Below the pieces are notes generated by a model that was not told where the DNA came from, made no database searches, and saw only the letters and a program-made list of their open reading frames with translations. DNA of 64,000 nucleotides, taken from Dendrolimus kikuchii (Eukaryota > Arthropoda > Insecta > Lepidoptera > Lasiocampidae). The position numbers and the translations under genes are program-made. Below are positions 11,330 to 22,519 of this stretch, in pieces. Numbering within the stretch: position 1 is the first letter of the stretch; each line of letters starts with the position of its first letter. The stretch spans positions 2,639,001-2,703,000 of the forward strand of contig CM034411.1 of the NCBI GenBank assembly GCA_019925095.2, read 5' to 3'.

Positions 11330-11595
11330 TGCACTTCCTCACAACACCAGCATGTAACAGATACACTCTACAATAGTATAAGTTTAGTATTAAAACTAGA
11401 ATAAATTAATGTAATAAGTTATTCGTAACTTACATACACTTCAACACAAAAATCAATAAATTAATGTCACACACAGGAACCAAAATAACTTATAAGCGTG
11501 TTAAATTCAAAAAATTAAATCTAGAAATTAAGTTGTAAAAAAGGGTACGGAACTCGAGTCCGTAGAGTTGTTAATAATAAAAAAAAAACAAAAAA
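11330..11595 (+). mobile_element. Rep-T LINE 3' end
   Basis: From CAGCATGTAACAGATACACT to GGGTACGGAACTCGAGTCCG and TTAATAATAAAAAAAA. ACGGAACTCGAGTCCGT is a near-perfect palindrome kept in all four copies. Confidence 0.8.
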
Positions 11596-12039
11596 AAATG
11601 TTTTATAAAATCTAATATAAACTATGTGTTGACAAATTGCAACCTAAATTATTATTCTATGACACAGATTATTCAGTGCGCAAAAAATTCAAATGTCAAA
11701 GTGGGGTGACCAGAGTTATGGCTTCAATTACCCGACGGCCGGTGCGATTAAAATGCCTCGACATCGCGTTTCTAGAATATACTTTTTTAACAGATTGTAA
11801 AAAGTAGAATTACTATCGATATATGCCTCTATTATAGGTTTATATAGCTAAAACACAAAATGGAAGTTCATCATTTCGACGGATTCCTTCTTTGTGCGTG
11901 GATTGGCACGAACTTAGTATTTTTTTTTTCAAAATTATATTGTCTGCAGCGGGATAGCAAAAGCATAGAAAAGCCACTGTTTTACCTTAGAGGTAGTATT
12001 TCCAAAGCACCATACGTGTACGCCCCATAGTATGAAAAA

Positions 12040-12257
12040 ATGTGTGCTGGGACACATAGTAGAAGTGAAACTTCAACGGACAAGTGGAAAAACGAATCGC
12101 AGCAAAATTTTAACTTGATGTTTTACAGGCAAATTTTCAAATTAGATAAGTACATTAACAATCTGCCCGTAAAACTTCAAGTTAAAATTTTGTTGCGATT
12201 AGTTTTTCCACTTGTCCGTTGAAGTTTCATTTCTACTATGTGTCCCAGCACACATTT
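12040..12257. repeat. Long near-perfect palindrome (foldback)
   Basis: Arms 12040-12133 and 12160-12257 with a 26-bp loop. ATGTGTGCTGGGACACATAG at one edge and its inverse at the other; few mismatches along ~94 bp. Confidence 0.92.
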
Positions 12258-12589
12258 CGATTTTTCGCAGGTTTACTGCAAATTATGATTTGATTAGATT
12301 AGGTACATTTTAATGAATGCATTTTTTATTTAAACCTATTTTATTTTATCAATCAAAAAAACTAAATTCGATTCGGAACCGATAAAAACATCGATAGTTT
12401 ACTCTAACACTTGCCGCCTCTCACCACGTCGAGTCTAAATTTATGCCGCTCCTCCACGCGGCTGTAACGCTTTTTCGTGACAGAAAAATTCTAAGACCCC
12501 GTCTATATAGAAGTTTCACTTCAAAAGAGCAGCTTACTTAGCTTGATAATAAACACTTTGCTTGTCTGAGGAATTGATTAAAACTATTG

Positions 12590-12870
12590 TTGTTAAAAAT
12601 TTGTTGCTGAATCACGCCAGAACAGCTGAATGGATCTGGATGAAATTTGGCACAGAGATAGATTATAGTCTGGAATAGTACATAGGCTACTTTTTATCCT
12701 GGAAAAATGTATGGTTCCCGTGGGATAACTTCTTCTGCGAGCGGTGGTTTCCGCAACTCGACAACATAGTGTCTGTTTTGGGTGCAAGGGCGGATGAAGG
12801 GTTACTCCATCAAGCCCAGCTCCTCCAGGAAGTCCACCAGTTTCTTGACGTCTTCTTGACTCCTGCAATA
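12590..12870 (+). mobile_element. Nonautonomous repeat
   Basis: ATGGATCTGGATGAAATTTG, GGTGGTTTCCGCAACTCGAC, GAAGTCCACCAGTTTCTTGA, then CTGCAATAAAAAAAAA. The middle is repeated inverted at 3305-3410. Confidence 0.55.
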
Positions 12871-13211
12871 AAAAAAAAATGGTTCACAGAATATTATTTA
12901 GTATAAAAAGGTATAATTTATATCAGGATTATTCATGTATACTTAACAAAATGACCCCAAAAAGGAGTAACCGGAACAGACAGAAATTAATCACAAAACC
13001 CAACATGGGTTATGTTTGCAAAAAATGCAAAGTACCCGACAATAATAATTCGCAAAAAGCAAGGTTATGACTTTGACTTCCGGTTGAGGCTGAGACATAA
13101 TTCATTTTATTATTCTACCCTTTAGTGGAATAAGTGCTTTAATAAGCGTAATTTTTGATTTATTCAAAAAGGGTATTTTTGGTTGATATTGTAAGTTTTC
13201 ATGTTTTATTA

Positions 13212-13442
13212 ATACATACATAACTTCACGCCAGTTCCCTTTCGGGGTAGGCACGAACAACAGAGCGCCATTTAGGCTTATTCTTACACACCTCACTTGC
13301 TTCTTTGACATTCATAACTCTTGTCATGCACTCTCGTCTGTTCTTAAGGCTCCTGACATCACCTTCTGCTAGTACACGATCGATTTCATCATGGAAGGTG
13401 TGTCGTGGCCTTCCACGACTTCTGCATCCATCCACTTTTGCA
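13212..13442 (-). mobile_element. RTE LINE, 5'-truncated copy
   Basis: ATACATACATAACTTCACGCC tail end, with the coding fragment on the minus strand (MDGCRSRGRPRHTFHDEID through ERELA) and a breakpoint at CCACTTTTGCA. Confidence 0.85.
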
Positions 13443-13689
13443 GATGTTTTATTAATATGTTATTATAATATTACACATTCTTATATTTTATACTAGCACT
13501 AGAGTTTTGCCGTGGCTATGCCGCGGGTCAAACTCTGGGAAGTAGTTCCATTTTACTTGCATAAAAACTTAATTAAATTTTGGTTTGGGATCATTAACTT
13601 ATTTTTAGGCGTTTTTCCCTTTTTTATTTAGTTTTAGTTTCTATGTAGTTTATTTTTAAGTTAATTTATTTTTAGTATTTAATTATATA

Positions 13690-13892
13690 AATAAATAAAT
13701 CGGCAGACAAACACACATATTGTATATTCCCCAAATTAAGCAAGTTACTCTTGTGTTATGGGTAATTACAACGGAATACTCATAATAAATACGTTTCCGA
13801 AATTTACTATACCAGGAATCGAACCCGGAGCCTCTGCGTTGCAATGAGGTAGGCCGGCAAAGGCTTAGCCCGCTCAACCACAGAGACCGTCA
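13690..13892 (-). mobile_element. tRNA-derived SINE, family B
   Basis: Inverse B box (GGAATCGAACCC), AGCCCGCTCAACCACAGAGA as inverse A-box region, CGGCAGACAAACACACAT near the 3' end, AAAT tail. Confidence 0.8.
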
Positions 13893-13934
13893 AATAATAT
13901 GTTTTAAGTTAGTTTGATATTATTATAATTACTA

Positions 13935-14167
13935 TTATTTTTATTGCTGGAGATCAGCAGACAGGCAGACGGCCCAACTGATGGAAAGCGGTTACCATCG
14001 CCTATGGACATTTGCAACAGCAAAGTTGCTGCAAATGCGCTGCTGCTCTCTTAAGGGAAACTGGAACCTGGACACTAATGCCGGAACACAACTCAAGGTT
14101 GTTATGGCGACATACTTTAGACCAGGGGTGGTAGCCATCCAGTCGTGCAAATGCCCTACCACCTGGC
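13935..14167 (-). mobile_element. Rep-S, short form
   Basis: Inverse copy whose 5' edge is GCCAGGTGGTAGGGCATTTG (14167 inward) and whose tail is TTTTTATTGC. Same boundary as other short forms. Confidence 0.85.
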
Positions 14168-14229
14168 AATATTTGATTTGTTATAATAATATTCCCAATA
14201 AAATTAAATTTTTATATAAATGTTATAGT

Positions 14230-14600
14230 CAAAGGTTGATATGCAGTCTCTTCTCGGAATGACTGGTTTATCTTAAGTTTGACCAAGGCCTTTCGACAAC
14301 ACCAGATTTAAATTTCAATTTCGGCCTTTGGCTAAGTATTTATAGTCAGACCTAGAGGTACCTAACCTTTTAGTCTGTTTCGGGCATTGCCTAGTCGATC
14401 CTAGAAGCGATAAGGCAGACTCGGTCCAACGTCGATAAATTAGTTTCTCCTAGATTAGACAAAAATTCGTTAGACAAAGGCAGAAAAACGTCATTTATTT
14501 GGACTTTGACTAAGACTTTATGTCAGACCTGAGGTTTGACTAGTCAAACCTAGTAGCGCTAGAGCTTCGATGTTTGACTAAAACATATATATATAAAGCT
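14230..14600. other. Unassigned sequence, possible MITE
   Basis: TTTGACCAAGGCCTTTCGAC at 14279 and TTTGACTAGTCAAACCTAGT at 14535 recur as TTTGAC/GTCAAA motifs in both orientations, suggesting an eroded foldback. No coding signal. Confidence 0.3.
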
Positions 14601-14777
14601 TCAGTGAAAAATGATCTAAATGATAGTAAAAACGCTTCAAAATCCGTTGCGTATTTTAAGAGGAGTTAGCGGATATACAGACAGACGCGAAATGCGATTT
14701 TGTTTTATATTACGTAACAAAGATGTAGCCGCGAAATTTCGTTCACATTGCCACGGCGACGACTCGTATATCTTAAG

Positions 14778-15018
14778 CCGTGGTAGCTTAGTGGTTAGCG
14801 CACGCGTCTTAAACTCAAAGGACGCGGATTCGAATCCTGGCCGAAAAATATGCACCAATTGCCAATTTTTTGACCTAATGTGCATACTGTTATCATTACC
14901 ACGTGCTAGCGATGAAGGAAAACATCGTGATGAAACCTGTACATCGCGATAACCGATGTATCAAACACGACAAACGAAATGAAACAAACGACATTTATAG
15001 GCTGTCATTATTATTTAT
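14778..15018 (+). mobile_element. tRNA-derived SINE, family A, 3' shortened
   Basis: GTGGTAGCTTAGTGGTTAGC head and B-box region GATTCGAATCC; body ATCGTGATGAAACCTGTACA. It lacks the CAGCAGTGGGA tail. Confidence 0.8.
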
Positions 15019-15469
15019 TTTACTGTCGACATAGGCGTATAATACAGCATTGAACTATTATTCAAATATTTCAATAGAAAGTTTTAAATTCATAATTCGA
15101 AAGAAGCTTTGCGAAAGCGTGTATTAAAAAATAACCTAAAAACAAAACTCCATTTCGCAACATGGCTGCCATTTTACCGCCACTCGTTTGACAGCTAATT
15201 CCCGCCATGATTGATAGTGGTGCGCTCTGCCGGTGAAATATCGCGCCGTCGCTCTGGGTTGACATATGCAAAAATTGTTTTTGGAAAACTCATAAACGGG
15301 ATAAATTAGAAACAGTAATAGAGACATTAGTTATCTGACTGTTGATTTTAGTTGTGTTTATTTGCAAGTATTACTTTAATCAGAATATAATTTGTGAATT
15401 AGAAAAAAATATCAAGAATAGTTTTTTTTTTAATTTGTAAGACATACCTACCATACTATACTATGACAT

Positions 15470-15770
15470 TAGGTTTTTTTTTATTATTCATATCTCTACG
15501 GACTCGAGTTCCGTACCCTTTTTTACTATTTGATTTCTGTGAAAAATTTGAGACTCCATACACGCTTATTGTTTATTTCTGTTAGTGTATGTGACATTAT
15601 ATGTAGTAATTTTTATGTTTTGGTGTACCTTAAGAATAACTTATTATATTAATTTATTGTAATTTTAATACTAAACTTATACTAATGTAGAGTGTATCTG
15701 TTACATGCTGGTGTTGTGAGGAAGTACATGTGCAGTGTTGGCCTTATATCTATACTTATATGACATTAGT
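15470..15770 (-). mobile_element. Rep-T LINE 3' end
   Basis: Inverse copy: TTATTATTCATATCTCTACG tail, ACGGACTCGAGTTCCGT palindrome, then AGTGTATCTGTTACATGCTG and a further 50 bp (GAAGTACATGTGCAGTGTTG) also present before the copy at 11330. Confidence 0.8.
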
Positions 15771-15859
15771 AAATACTTAAATTATGAATCCGGGACTAGG
15801 ATAGATAAATAAATACTCCAACTAATTTAAGAAATAAATACACGAATACATTTCAATAT

Positions 15860-16111
15860 ACATACATACATACATGCATAACTTCACGCCAGTTCCCTTG
15901 CGGGGTAGGCACGAACAACAGAGTGCCATTTAGGCTTATTCTTACACACCTCACTTGCCTCTTTGACATTCATAACTCTTGTCATGCAAGCTCGTCTGTT
16001 CTTAAGGCTCCTGACATCACATTCTGCTAGACACGATCAATTTGATCATGGAAGGTGTGTCGTGGCCTTCCACGACTTCTGCATCCATCCACTTTTGCAT
16101 TGTATTTCAAT
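15860..16111 (-). mobile_element. RTE LINE copy with target duplication
   Basis: Truncated copy on the minus strand. ATTTCAATATA stands on both sides (about 15848 and 16106), an 11-bp target-site duplication. The target is itself a LINE 3' UTR resembling 1215-1320. Confidence 0.85.
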
Positions 16112-16189
16112 ATATATAAGTTATTATAATAAATGTATTAGCATCATTATATTGTGTTAATCAGACATAGCTATTTATGGACAAATATT

Positions 16190-16390
16190 GTTTACATACA
16201 TACATACATACATAACTTCACGCCAATTCCCTTGCGGGGTAGGCACGAACAACAGAGCGCCATTTAGGCTTATTCTTACACACCTCACTTGCTTCTTTGA
16301 CATTCATAACTCTTGTCATGCACGCTCGTCTGTTCTTAAAGCTCCTGACATCACCCTCTGCTAGTACACGATCAATTTGATCATGGTAGG
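16190..16390 (-). mobile_element. RTE LINE copy with target duplication
   Basis: Truncated at GATCATGGTAGG. TGTTTACATA occurs at both ends, a 10-bp duplication. It lies 80 bp from the previous copy in the same orientation. Confidence 0.85.
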
Positions 16391-16399
16391 TGTTTACAT

Positions 16400-17390
16400 A
16401 TTATCTATTTTAAATGTTCATAAAAAAAACTATTGCAAATCAAACACGGCACATTGAGTTGCATTGAACTAAGAAGGCCTCATATCACCACAACCTGACT
16501 ACTCGAACCAATTTTTATTTAATTTGAATAAATTTGTAAAAAAATTACACAATTATACGCAATGACACGTAAAATCCATTTCAACGCGACCCCGAAACGT
16601 CATCAATAAAAAGTTGGTTGCTCTGCGGTTATTTTTGCCTACCCTCATATAGTTGTGAATCATCGGCACGCGACTGTTACATCCTTTTGCAATATAGCGA
16701 GCGGTTGCAGCGATTTGCCACGCTTCCGTCGCATTGTTCAAGTTGCGACTAAAAAGTTGCGGAATACGCGGTCGGATTTTTTGGAATTTTAGGTTAATAA
16801 CCTATTTAAGATTCCCTTCATGCTTTGCAATGATGTAATGTCTGCGGTGACAGTACCTTAAGGGCTCAGCGGAAGATCAGCGCTGGTTTTAAAAGACCCG
16901 CATTATTCTGAATCTGATGCCCTTTTCAGGACAAGATTATGTTGTTAGTTTTATGTTTGTTAACAATTATACCTACACTACACCAATGTAATTTTTTCCT
17001 GAATAAAATGATTTTCTTTCTTCTTCTTTCTATATAGTAGGAATATGGAGAAACGTGTTCTTTGATGCTGCGTTGCGTTGAGGTATTTTTATGTGAGCTT
17101 GGCAGAGACATCGCCAGTTCGGACGAAGCGGTTCGCTTCATCTTTTCTGGTGCGAACCGCCGAAGAATGAAACAATTTGCCGGAGTTTGTTTTCTTGACA
17201 AACAATTATAATCTAACAGCCTTCAAGTCTCTATCTATTGTATTGTATCTATTGTCTATTGGTAAATTACAGTGACATACCAAGACAGACAGACAACCGA
17301 ACAAAAATGACGAAGACCTTAAGATAAGAAAATCTCTAGACTTAAATAGACTGGTATTTCTATTTATCACAGTGGAAAAGGAAATTGAAT
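16400..17390. other. No gene seen
   Basis: Open frames here are short and of no recognised family; no repeats known from elsewhere in the window. Confidence 0.45.
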
Positions 17391-17774
17391 TATGGCCCAT
17401 TCTCATATCTTACCGACCATTCCTTTTCCTTACTTCGGTTGAAACTTGACACAAGCTCCATTAAAATTATTTTTTTTTTGAACATTGCTTGTAAGTTATT
17501 TCAACACTTCTATTTCATAGATTTGATTGAATTGGTGCTTGAAAGACTACGAAGAATAACTAAAGCTATATAAATTGTATACCATAGCTATAAAAATACA
17601 TAACTGCGAACTGTTCTCACATAAGACATTGTAAGCGTGTTGGAAAGAGATGCGTATACACACTAGTGTATAACGTATGTATTAACATTAGTTATTTACA
17701 AGTTTATCATAAGTTTAATGCAATACAGAGTTATATCACTGCTTGGCTTTCAACTAGTGATAATCATTTAATAA

Positions 17775-17894
17775 GGCCCGGTTCCTATAGCTTACCGACC
17801 GTTCTTTTGCCTTACTATCGGTTGATATTTGACATAAGCTGCATACAACTAATATCAAAATTCAAACGATGATAAAAATGAATAGGAACCGGCC
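17775..17894. mobile_element. Short foldback MITE (GGCC-GGTTCCTAT)
   Basis: Ends GGCCCGGTTCCTATAGCTTA and (inverse) GGCCGGTTCCTATTCATTTT. Related pieces are at 17393-17480 and 51195-51340 (ATCTTACTAACCGTTCATTC). Confidence 0.65.
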
Positions 17895-18344
17895 ATTAAC
17901 TATATAAAATATTAATTAGTTGTTGTTGGTGCTGGACCGGGAAATAATACAACTCATAACATGGATATTAGTAAAGTTTTATTTCTACTTTTCTATACGC
18001 GTAGCGGATTACGGTTCACCTGGACACCTACCGCCTTACTTATAATAAATAATCTCGTTAAGAAACCATTAGCCATCTCTTAAGTAAGAGAATCAAAATC
18101 AGACCCTAATCAATTAATATCTTTTTATTCACATATAAACGTGTATTAACTGTTGTTTACATAAGAGGAGCACAGATAAACGTAATGAATGATGAATGTA
18201 GGTTGTACCCAAAATGTTCGACTAAAGAGGAGTTTATGGGTAAGATTTGCACTAATCAGTTGCTGAGCAGTTTCTTTAAATATAAGAAACGATTATAAGT
18301 AAGGCCCTTAATATCAAGAGAAGTGTCTTAAGCAAACACATACA

Positions 18345-18885
18345 ATGAATGAATGAATGAAAACACTTTATTGTTCACCAAAAATTAAAACTACGTTCTT
18401 TAAACTAGGCACAGTAAATGTTGAACAAAGCGCGTCCTTATCGCTTAAAGCGATCTCTTCCAGGCAACCCCCTAAACTAAGGACAATATTAAGACTACAG
18501 TGGGGGTGAAGACAATAATTATTATCATACTATATATAGAATCAGCAGTATGTTTTAGACCTACAACGACCAAAGATATTTAGTAACCATCAGTTTAAAA
18601 GACAATATGGATTGAGCTTGTCTGATGTTGAGTTGCAGTGAGTTCCATAAACGGACAACCTGTACCGTAAAAGAGTTATCAACGAAGGAAGAAGTATGTA
18701 CAGGTGTCATTAAGGAGAGATTATTACTACACGATATTCTAATAGCATTCAAATATAGAAAACGCCCTACAAAAAGATTTTTGATGAAACGATAGACGAT
18801 CCTACCGACTGCGCCATGTATTGTTGCAAATAAAAGATAAATTCCAGTCTTCGATGGTTTTATTTTCTTATCCACAATCAGGTAT
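18345..18885 (-). mobile_element. LINE 3' end with reverse-transcriptase tail
   Basis: Minus-strand frame contains SSFVDNSFTVQVVRLWNSLQ and LNIRQAQSILSFKLMVTKYL, a LINE C-terminus. A 3' UTR with TGGAAGAGATCGCTTTAAGC follows, and the element ends in a CATT-repeat tail (plus strand GAATGAATGAATG at 18345-18360). Confidence 0.8.
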
Positions 18886-19281
18886 CTTAATTTGTAAATC
18901 TTAATCTAATACGTGAGTCGAGAGGCTCCATGTAATAATCGGCGAGGGGGGTGTGAAGCTCTTGTACGTCACGGTTGACGCGCCTGTCAAATGACATTGA
19001 CAGACGCGTTCCGTTTCTATTACACTTCACATCGGAACAGCTGCTGATGTTGTACAAAGCACAAGTACGAACATGTATTGCTCTTACTATTGGAATCGCT
19101 CAGCCAAATATCAACTTGAAGCTCTAGAGTCAACTACTCGGAGAGCCAGTAGGTTGGTTGGCAACGACCAGCTTTCCAACGACAAAATTCAAAGTCTCGA
19201 ACATCAACACAGTGTTGCCAGCTTATCGGTTTTCTATCGGACACACTTTGGAGAGTGTGCAGCTGACAGCTCTTCGATCTG

Positions 19282-19441
19282 TGTGCTTATTCTTAAGGTA
19301 CACCACAACACAAACATGCATTCATTAAATGTCACACACAATAACAAAGTAACAAATAAGCGTGTACAACTTCTTAACTTCTTAAATTTAATTGTAAAAA
19401 AGGGTACGGAACTAGAGTCCGTAGAGTTGTTAATAAAAAAA
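19282..19441 (+). mobile_element. Rep-T LINE tail inserted in another LINE, 14-bp target duplication
   Basis: AGCTCTTCGATCTG stands at 19268-19281 and again at 19442-19455. Between them lies a 160-bp 5'-truncated element ending GGGTACGGAACTAGAGTCCG, then TTAATAAAAAA. Confidence 0.92.
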
Positions 19442-19473
19442 AGCTCTTCGATCTGATCCCGCTGTCTTACATC

Positions 19474-19758
19474 CTGCGGCCGGGCGGCCTGTCGTAAGAG
19501 GCGACTTAACAACCCACAGCCAGGTGGTAGGGCATTTACTCGACTAGATGGCGACCACCCCTGGTCTAGAGTATGCCGCCATAACAACCTTGTGTTGTGT
19601 TCCGGCATTAGTGACCAGGTTCCAGTCTCCTTTAAGAGAGCAGCAGCGCATTTGTAGCACCTATGGTTTTGCAAATGTCCATAGGCGATGGTAACCGCTT
19701 TTCATCAAGTGGGCCGTCTGCCTGTCTGCTGAACTCCTGCAATAAAAAAAAAAAAAAA
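19474..19758 (+). mobile_element. Rep-S copy nested in the same LINE
   Basis: Starts within CCTGCGGCCGGGCGGCCTGT and ends AATAAA plus a 16-A tail. ACATC flanks it at 19469-19473 and 19759-19763. Confidence 0.85.
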
Positions 19759-20141
19759 ACATCGGACGACCAGACGCATGCAGCACTGATATATGATGGA
19801 TATTCTACCTATAAGAACGAAGAGCTTTGCATCTAACTTCATCATGCGCGCTACAAAGGAGTGGAACTCATTGCGCGAGTCTGTCTTTCCCGATACTTAT
19901 AACCTAGGTGTCTTCAAGTTCCGTGTGAATAGGTACGTTCTAGGAAAACGTGACTCCATTTTAGATGATATCTTCGCTCCGCATCAGGCGAGATCATGGT
20001 CAAAGGCGAACTTATACTACTATATATAAAAAAGTTCTTCTTGAAATGAGATGTTGATTTCAAGAATTTTTAGAACATTTAAATTATTCTAAAAATGATT
20101 TACTCGATTTAGAAAGTACTGAGTTTTTTATTTGTCCTCAG

Positions 20142-20247
20142 GATCGTTCGCAACAAAGCTGCTGAGAAGGCGAAGCACGCTCACAATCAGCAACAGCAGC
20201 AACAGCAGGAGCAGGAGATCAGCTCAGCGCAAGGCAGCGTCGTTTCT
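20142..20247 (+). CDS. sv: Pax2/5/8 (shaven-like) exon: end of paired domain and poly-Q linker
   Basis: Internal exon of a paired-box transcription factor. It is bounded by an AG acceptor after a pyrimidine tract (TTTATTTGTCCTCAG) and a GTAAGT donor. The first G completes a split Arg codon; the frame then reads IVRNKAAEKAKHAHN, seven Gln, then EQEISSAQGSVVS. SINRIVRNKAAEKAKH is the closing segment of the paired domain of insect Pax2/5/8 proteins, followed in fly Shaven by a Gln-rich linker, so the match fits family and position. Paired domains bind DNA in the nucleus; this gene acts in eye, bristle and glial cell fate in flies (established knowledge). The exon ends in phase 0 and the next exon starts 264 bp on. 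The earlier paired-domain exons are not in the readable sequence to the left. Identification is by recognition, not by search. Confidence 0.9.
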
Positions 20248-20356
20248 GTAAGTCTTTTAATTTATATTTGTAACTAGCTAGGATGCACGTAGTAGAAAGA
20301 ATGCTAAAGATTCTTCTACGCTACTATGGGAAGTAAATATACCCATACTATTTCAG

Positions 20357-20515
20357 TCAGGTCGTGGTAATAGAGGAAGGGTCAAGAAATTATTATTCAA
20401 TGTCGCCGGGGATGATATTCTTTTCAATAGTCTCACAGTGAGAGATGCCAGAAGCGAAAGTGAAGATGAAAGTTTCATATCAACCATATTTCAAGTCTGG
20501 TTTATCTCCAGGTGA
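20357..20515 (+). other. In-frame alternative 5' extension of the octapeptide exon
   Basis: A usable acceptor (ACTATTTCAG, 20347-20356) lies between the first two Pax exons. Read from there in phase 0, the phase left by the previous exon, the sequence is open for 52 codons (SGRGNRGRVKKLLFNVAGDD, then ILFNSLTVRDARSESEDESF, then ISTIFQVWFISR). It stops at TGA just inside the octapeptide exon. Use of it would give a Pax isoform truncated after the paired domain. An open run this long has a chance of roughly one in twelve, so it may be accidental. Confidence 0.25.
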
Positions 20516-20689
20516 TAACCCATGCCGGTTCAGCGCCTGGCACGACGGCGGTGCTGTCCCCAAGTACAGAACAGCACGTCAACAACACCGGCAGCTATAG
20601 TATCAACGGGATCCTCGGCATCGAGCAGGTTGAGGGTCTGCATAACGGAACTGCAGCGGGGCTGAAGCGGAAGAGGCATGAGGACCAAG
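20512..20689 (+). CDS. sv: Pax2/5/8 exon with octapeptide
   Basis: Begins in phase 0 after TTTATCTCCAG and ends with one leftover G before GTTTGA, a weaker donor. It encodes VITHAGSAPGTTAVLSPSTE, then QHVNNTGS, then the octapeptide motif YSINGILGI at about residues 28-36 of the exon, and near its end LKRKRHEDQ. The octapeptide (eh1-like) recruits Groucho-type corepressors in Pax2/5/8 proteins. YSINGILGI with a following KRKR basic stretch is the hallmark that separates Pax2/5/8 from Pax6 (no octapeptide) and from Pax3/7 and Pax1/9. The leftover G joins AT of the next exon to give Asp. This is the strongest single piece of evidence for the gene's identity. Confidence 0.95.
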
Positions 20690-20794
20690 GTTTGACCTAC
20701 ACCTATTAATATATTAAACGAGAAAACGTGTGCGAATTTCGGATGTTTGTTACTCTTTCATGCAAGTACACAGGCTTATATACTCGTATATTTA

Positions 20795-20982
20795 TATCAA
20801 ATTCTAATGTCAGCGTCTATGCAACTGAAGTCCTCCTAAACTGCTGAACCATTTTTGATGATAGTTTTGTGTGTTGAAATGGGTTAGATTTACAATGGAT
20901 CTCGGTAGGTAGTGCTGCAATCGGATTTTAAATTTTATCTTTTTTCAGGACAGATTAATATCTCCGGGGGCCGGCTAGTTAT
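20795..20982 (+). mobile_element. Diverged member of the GGTAGGTGGCG family
   Basis: AACTGAAGTCCTCCTAAACT, CTCGGTAGGTAGTGCTGCAA, GGGGCCGGCTAGTTA. In the sv intron after the octapeptide exon. Confidence 0.6.
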
Positions 20983-21549
20983 TTATAAAAATACCTATTG
21001 TTTAAATTGGACAAAAATTACGAACAGTGTCATGTAGAAACGCCAATCGCTGCGAAAAATAGCACGGTGTTGGTGGTGTGATGCGGAGCGAGGCATATAA
21101 CGCGCGGCATCGCCGGGTGCGCGACTCAAAGGCGGGCCTGACCATCCAGGAATACGTCGATAACTTGGATCTCGTCGCTAGAGTTTCATAGTCTATAATA
21201 TAAGCGAGTGAAAGTACCAAATCTCAATATCGGTATTACGTTTGTCGTGATTCTTCTTAAGATATAACTTGAGATTAAACTTTGGTGATTAAAATGTATG
21301 AAAACTCAGCTAACACTCTCACGGGTATATTCTACAACTCTATTCTTGTAACACAGAAAAGTTGTAAGTAACCTAAAGTATCTGCAGTAAAATTCGCACA
21401 AGTCCCTTACGGAGTGCCGTTGTGATACTCCAAAAGTTTTTAGAGATGGACCTATATCGATAATTTTAAATATCTATAATATAATAAATCTAATAAGGAG
21501 CACTATCTAACCGTGTAACATATTTATTATTTGTTATATACTTTCGTAA

Positions 21550-21912
21550 TACCGAAGTAAGAAAGAGAGTTGGTCTGAAAGAGAGTGTCGGGGTGAAGTT
21601 AAGGAAAGGAATGCTCCGGTGGTTCGGGCATGTGGAAAGAATGCATGATGAAAGAATGACTAAACAGATATACAATGCAAAAGTGGATGTATGCATAAGT
21701 CGTGGAAGGCCACCACACACCTTCCATGATCAAATTGATCATTTACTAGTGGAAGGTGAAGTCAGGAGCTTTAAGAACAGACGAGCGTGCATGACAAGAG
21801 TTATGAATGTCAAAGAAGCAAGTGAGGTGTGTAAGAATAAGCCTAAATAACGCTTTGTTGTTCGTGCCTACCCCGCAAAAGAACTGGCGTGAAGTTATGT
21901 ATGTATGTATTG
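21550..21912 (+). mobile_element. RTE LINE, longer 3' fragment
   Basis: Starts around RKRVGLKESVGVKLRKGMLR and keeps WFGHVERMHDERMTKQ, then GRPPHTFHDQIDHLL, then RRACMTRVMNVKEASE, ending with the GTATGTATGTATTG tail. It is carried in the second sv intron. Confidence 0.85.
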
Positions 21913-22017
21913 TCATTCTGTAGGGAAGTCGATTTTGTAAAATGAATTTTAAAATGAGAATAAATAAATTTCTGAGAGATTAATTCTGAGCAGCAAATGT
22001 CGAAAATGTAACTTTCA

Positions 22018-22215
22018 GAATTTTTGTCTGTGTGTCTATTAGAGCATCACGTGAAAACTACTTAACGGATTTAAATGAAACGCGATACAGAGCCAGCTTA
22101 TATCCCGGGTCAGCTTTTAGGATACTTTTTATCCCAATAAATAGGTGGCACTGTGATCGCGTTTTTGGCACTGTTTTTTATTTCACTAAAACACCAGGGG
22201 CGTCGCCAACGTATT
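22018..22215 (+). mobile_element. Diverged member of the same repeat group
   Basis: ACGTGAAAACTACTTAACGG, AATAGGTGGCACTGTGATCG, ACACCAGGGGCGTCGCC. Confidence 0.5.
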
Positions 22216-22519
22216 GCTGATTTCAAAGACATTTTAGAACGTATTTCTTAAAAAAAACAATGTATATAGCGGGAAGTTTCCTCCAGATCATTGTTGAATC
22301 AGATAACAGATAATCGTAATATCGATATTCATAGTTAAGGTATTTTATCGATATGTCCCATCACCATGGCTCCTACTCCCGCCTGCGTGCAGAGAGCATG
22401 ACCACCAAGATTTACTGAGCTATTAAATTTAGAGCACAAATTGCACCCTCCTTATAATAATTCAGCCTAAAATGTAGAGTTCGAATACAAAAGTACAGTT
22501 TTCGAAGTATTTTTTGGGC

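Larger units (their letters stand above)
18980..20035 (+). mobile_element. LINE reverse-transcriptase C-terminus split by two nested elements
   Basis: Pieces 18980-19281, 19456-19473 and 19764-20035 join into one frame-like order: YCSYYWNRSAKYQLEALEST, SLEHQHSVASLSVFYRTHFG, LFDLIPLSYIGRPDAC across the insertions, then TKSFASNFIMRATKEWNSLR and ESVFPDTYNLGVFKFRVNRY. This is the typical C-terminal end of Jockey/CR1-group reverse transcriptases. It abuts the first sv exon seen here (20142). Confidence 0.85.

Noticed and set aside
1..20141. Paired-domain exons of sv
   Set aside because: Looked for sequence able to encode GGVNQLGGVF- and SRYYETGSI-type segments on the plus strand and found none; presumed outside the window.
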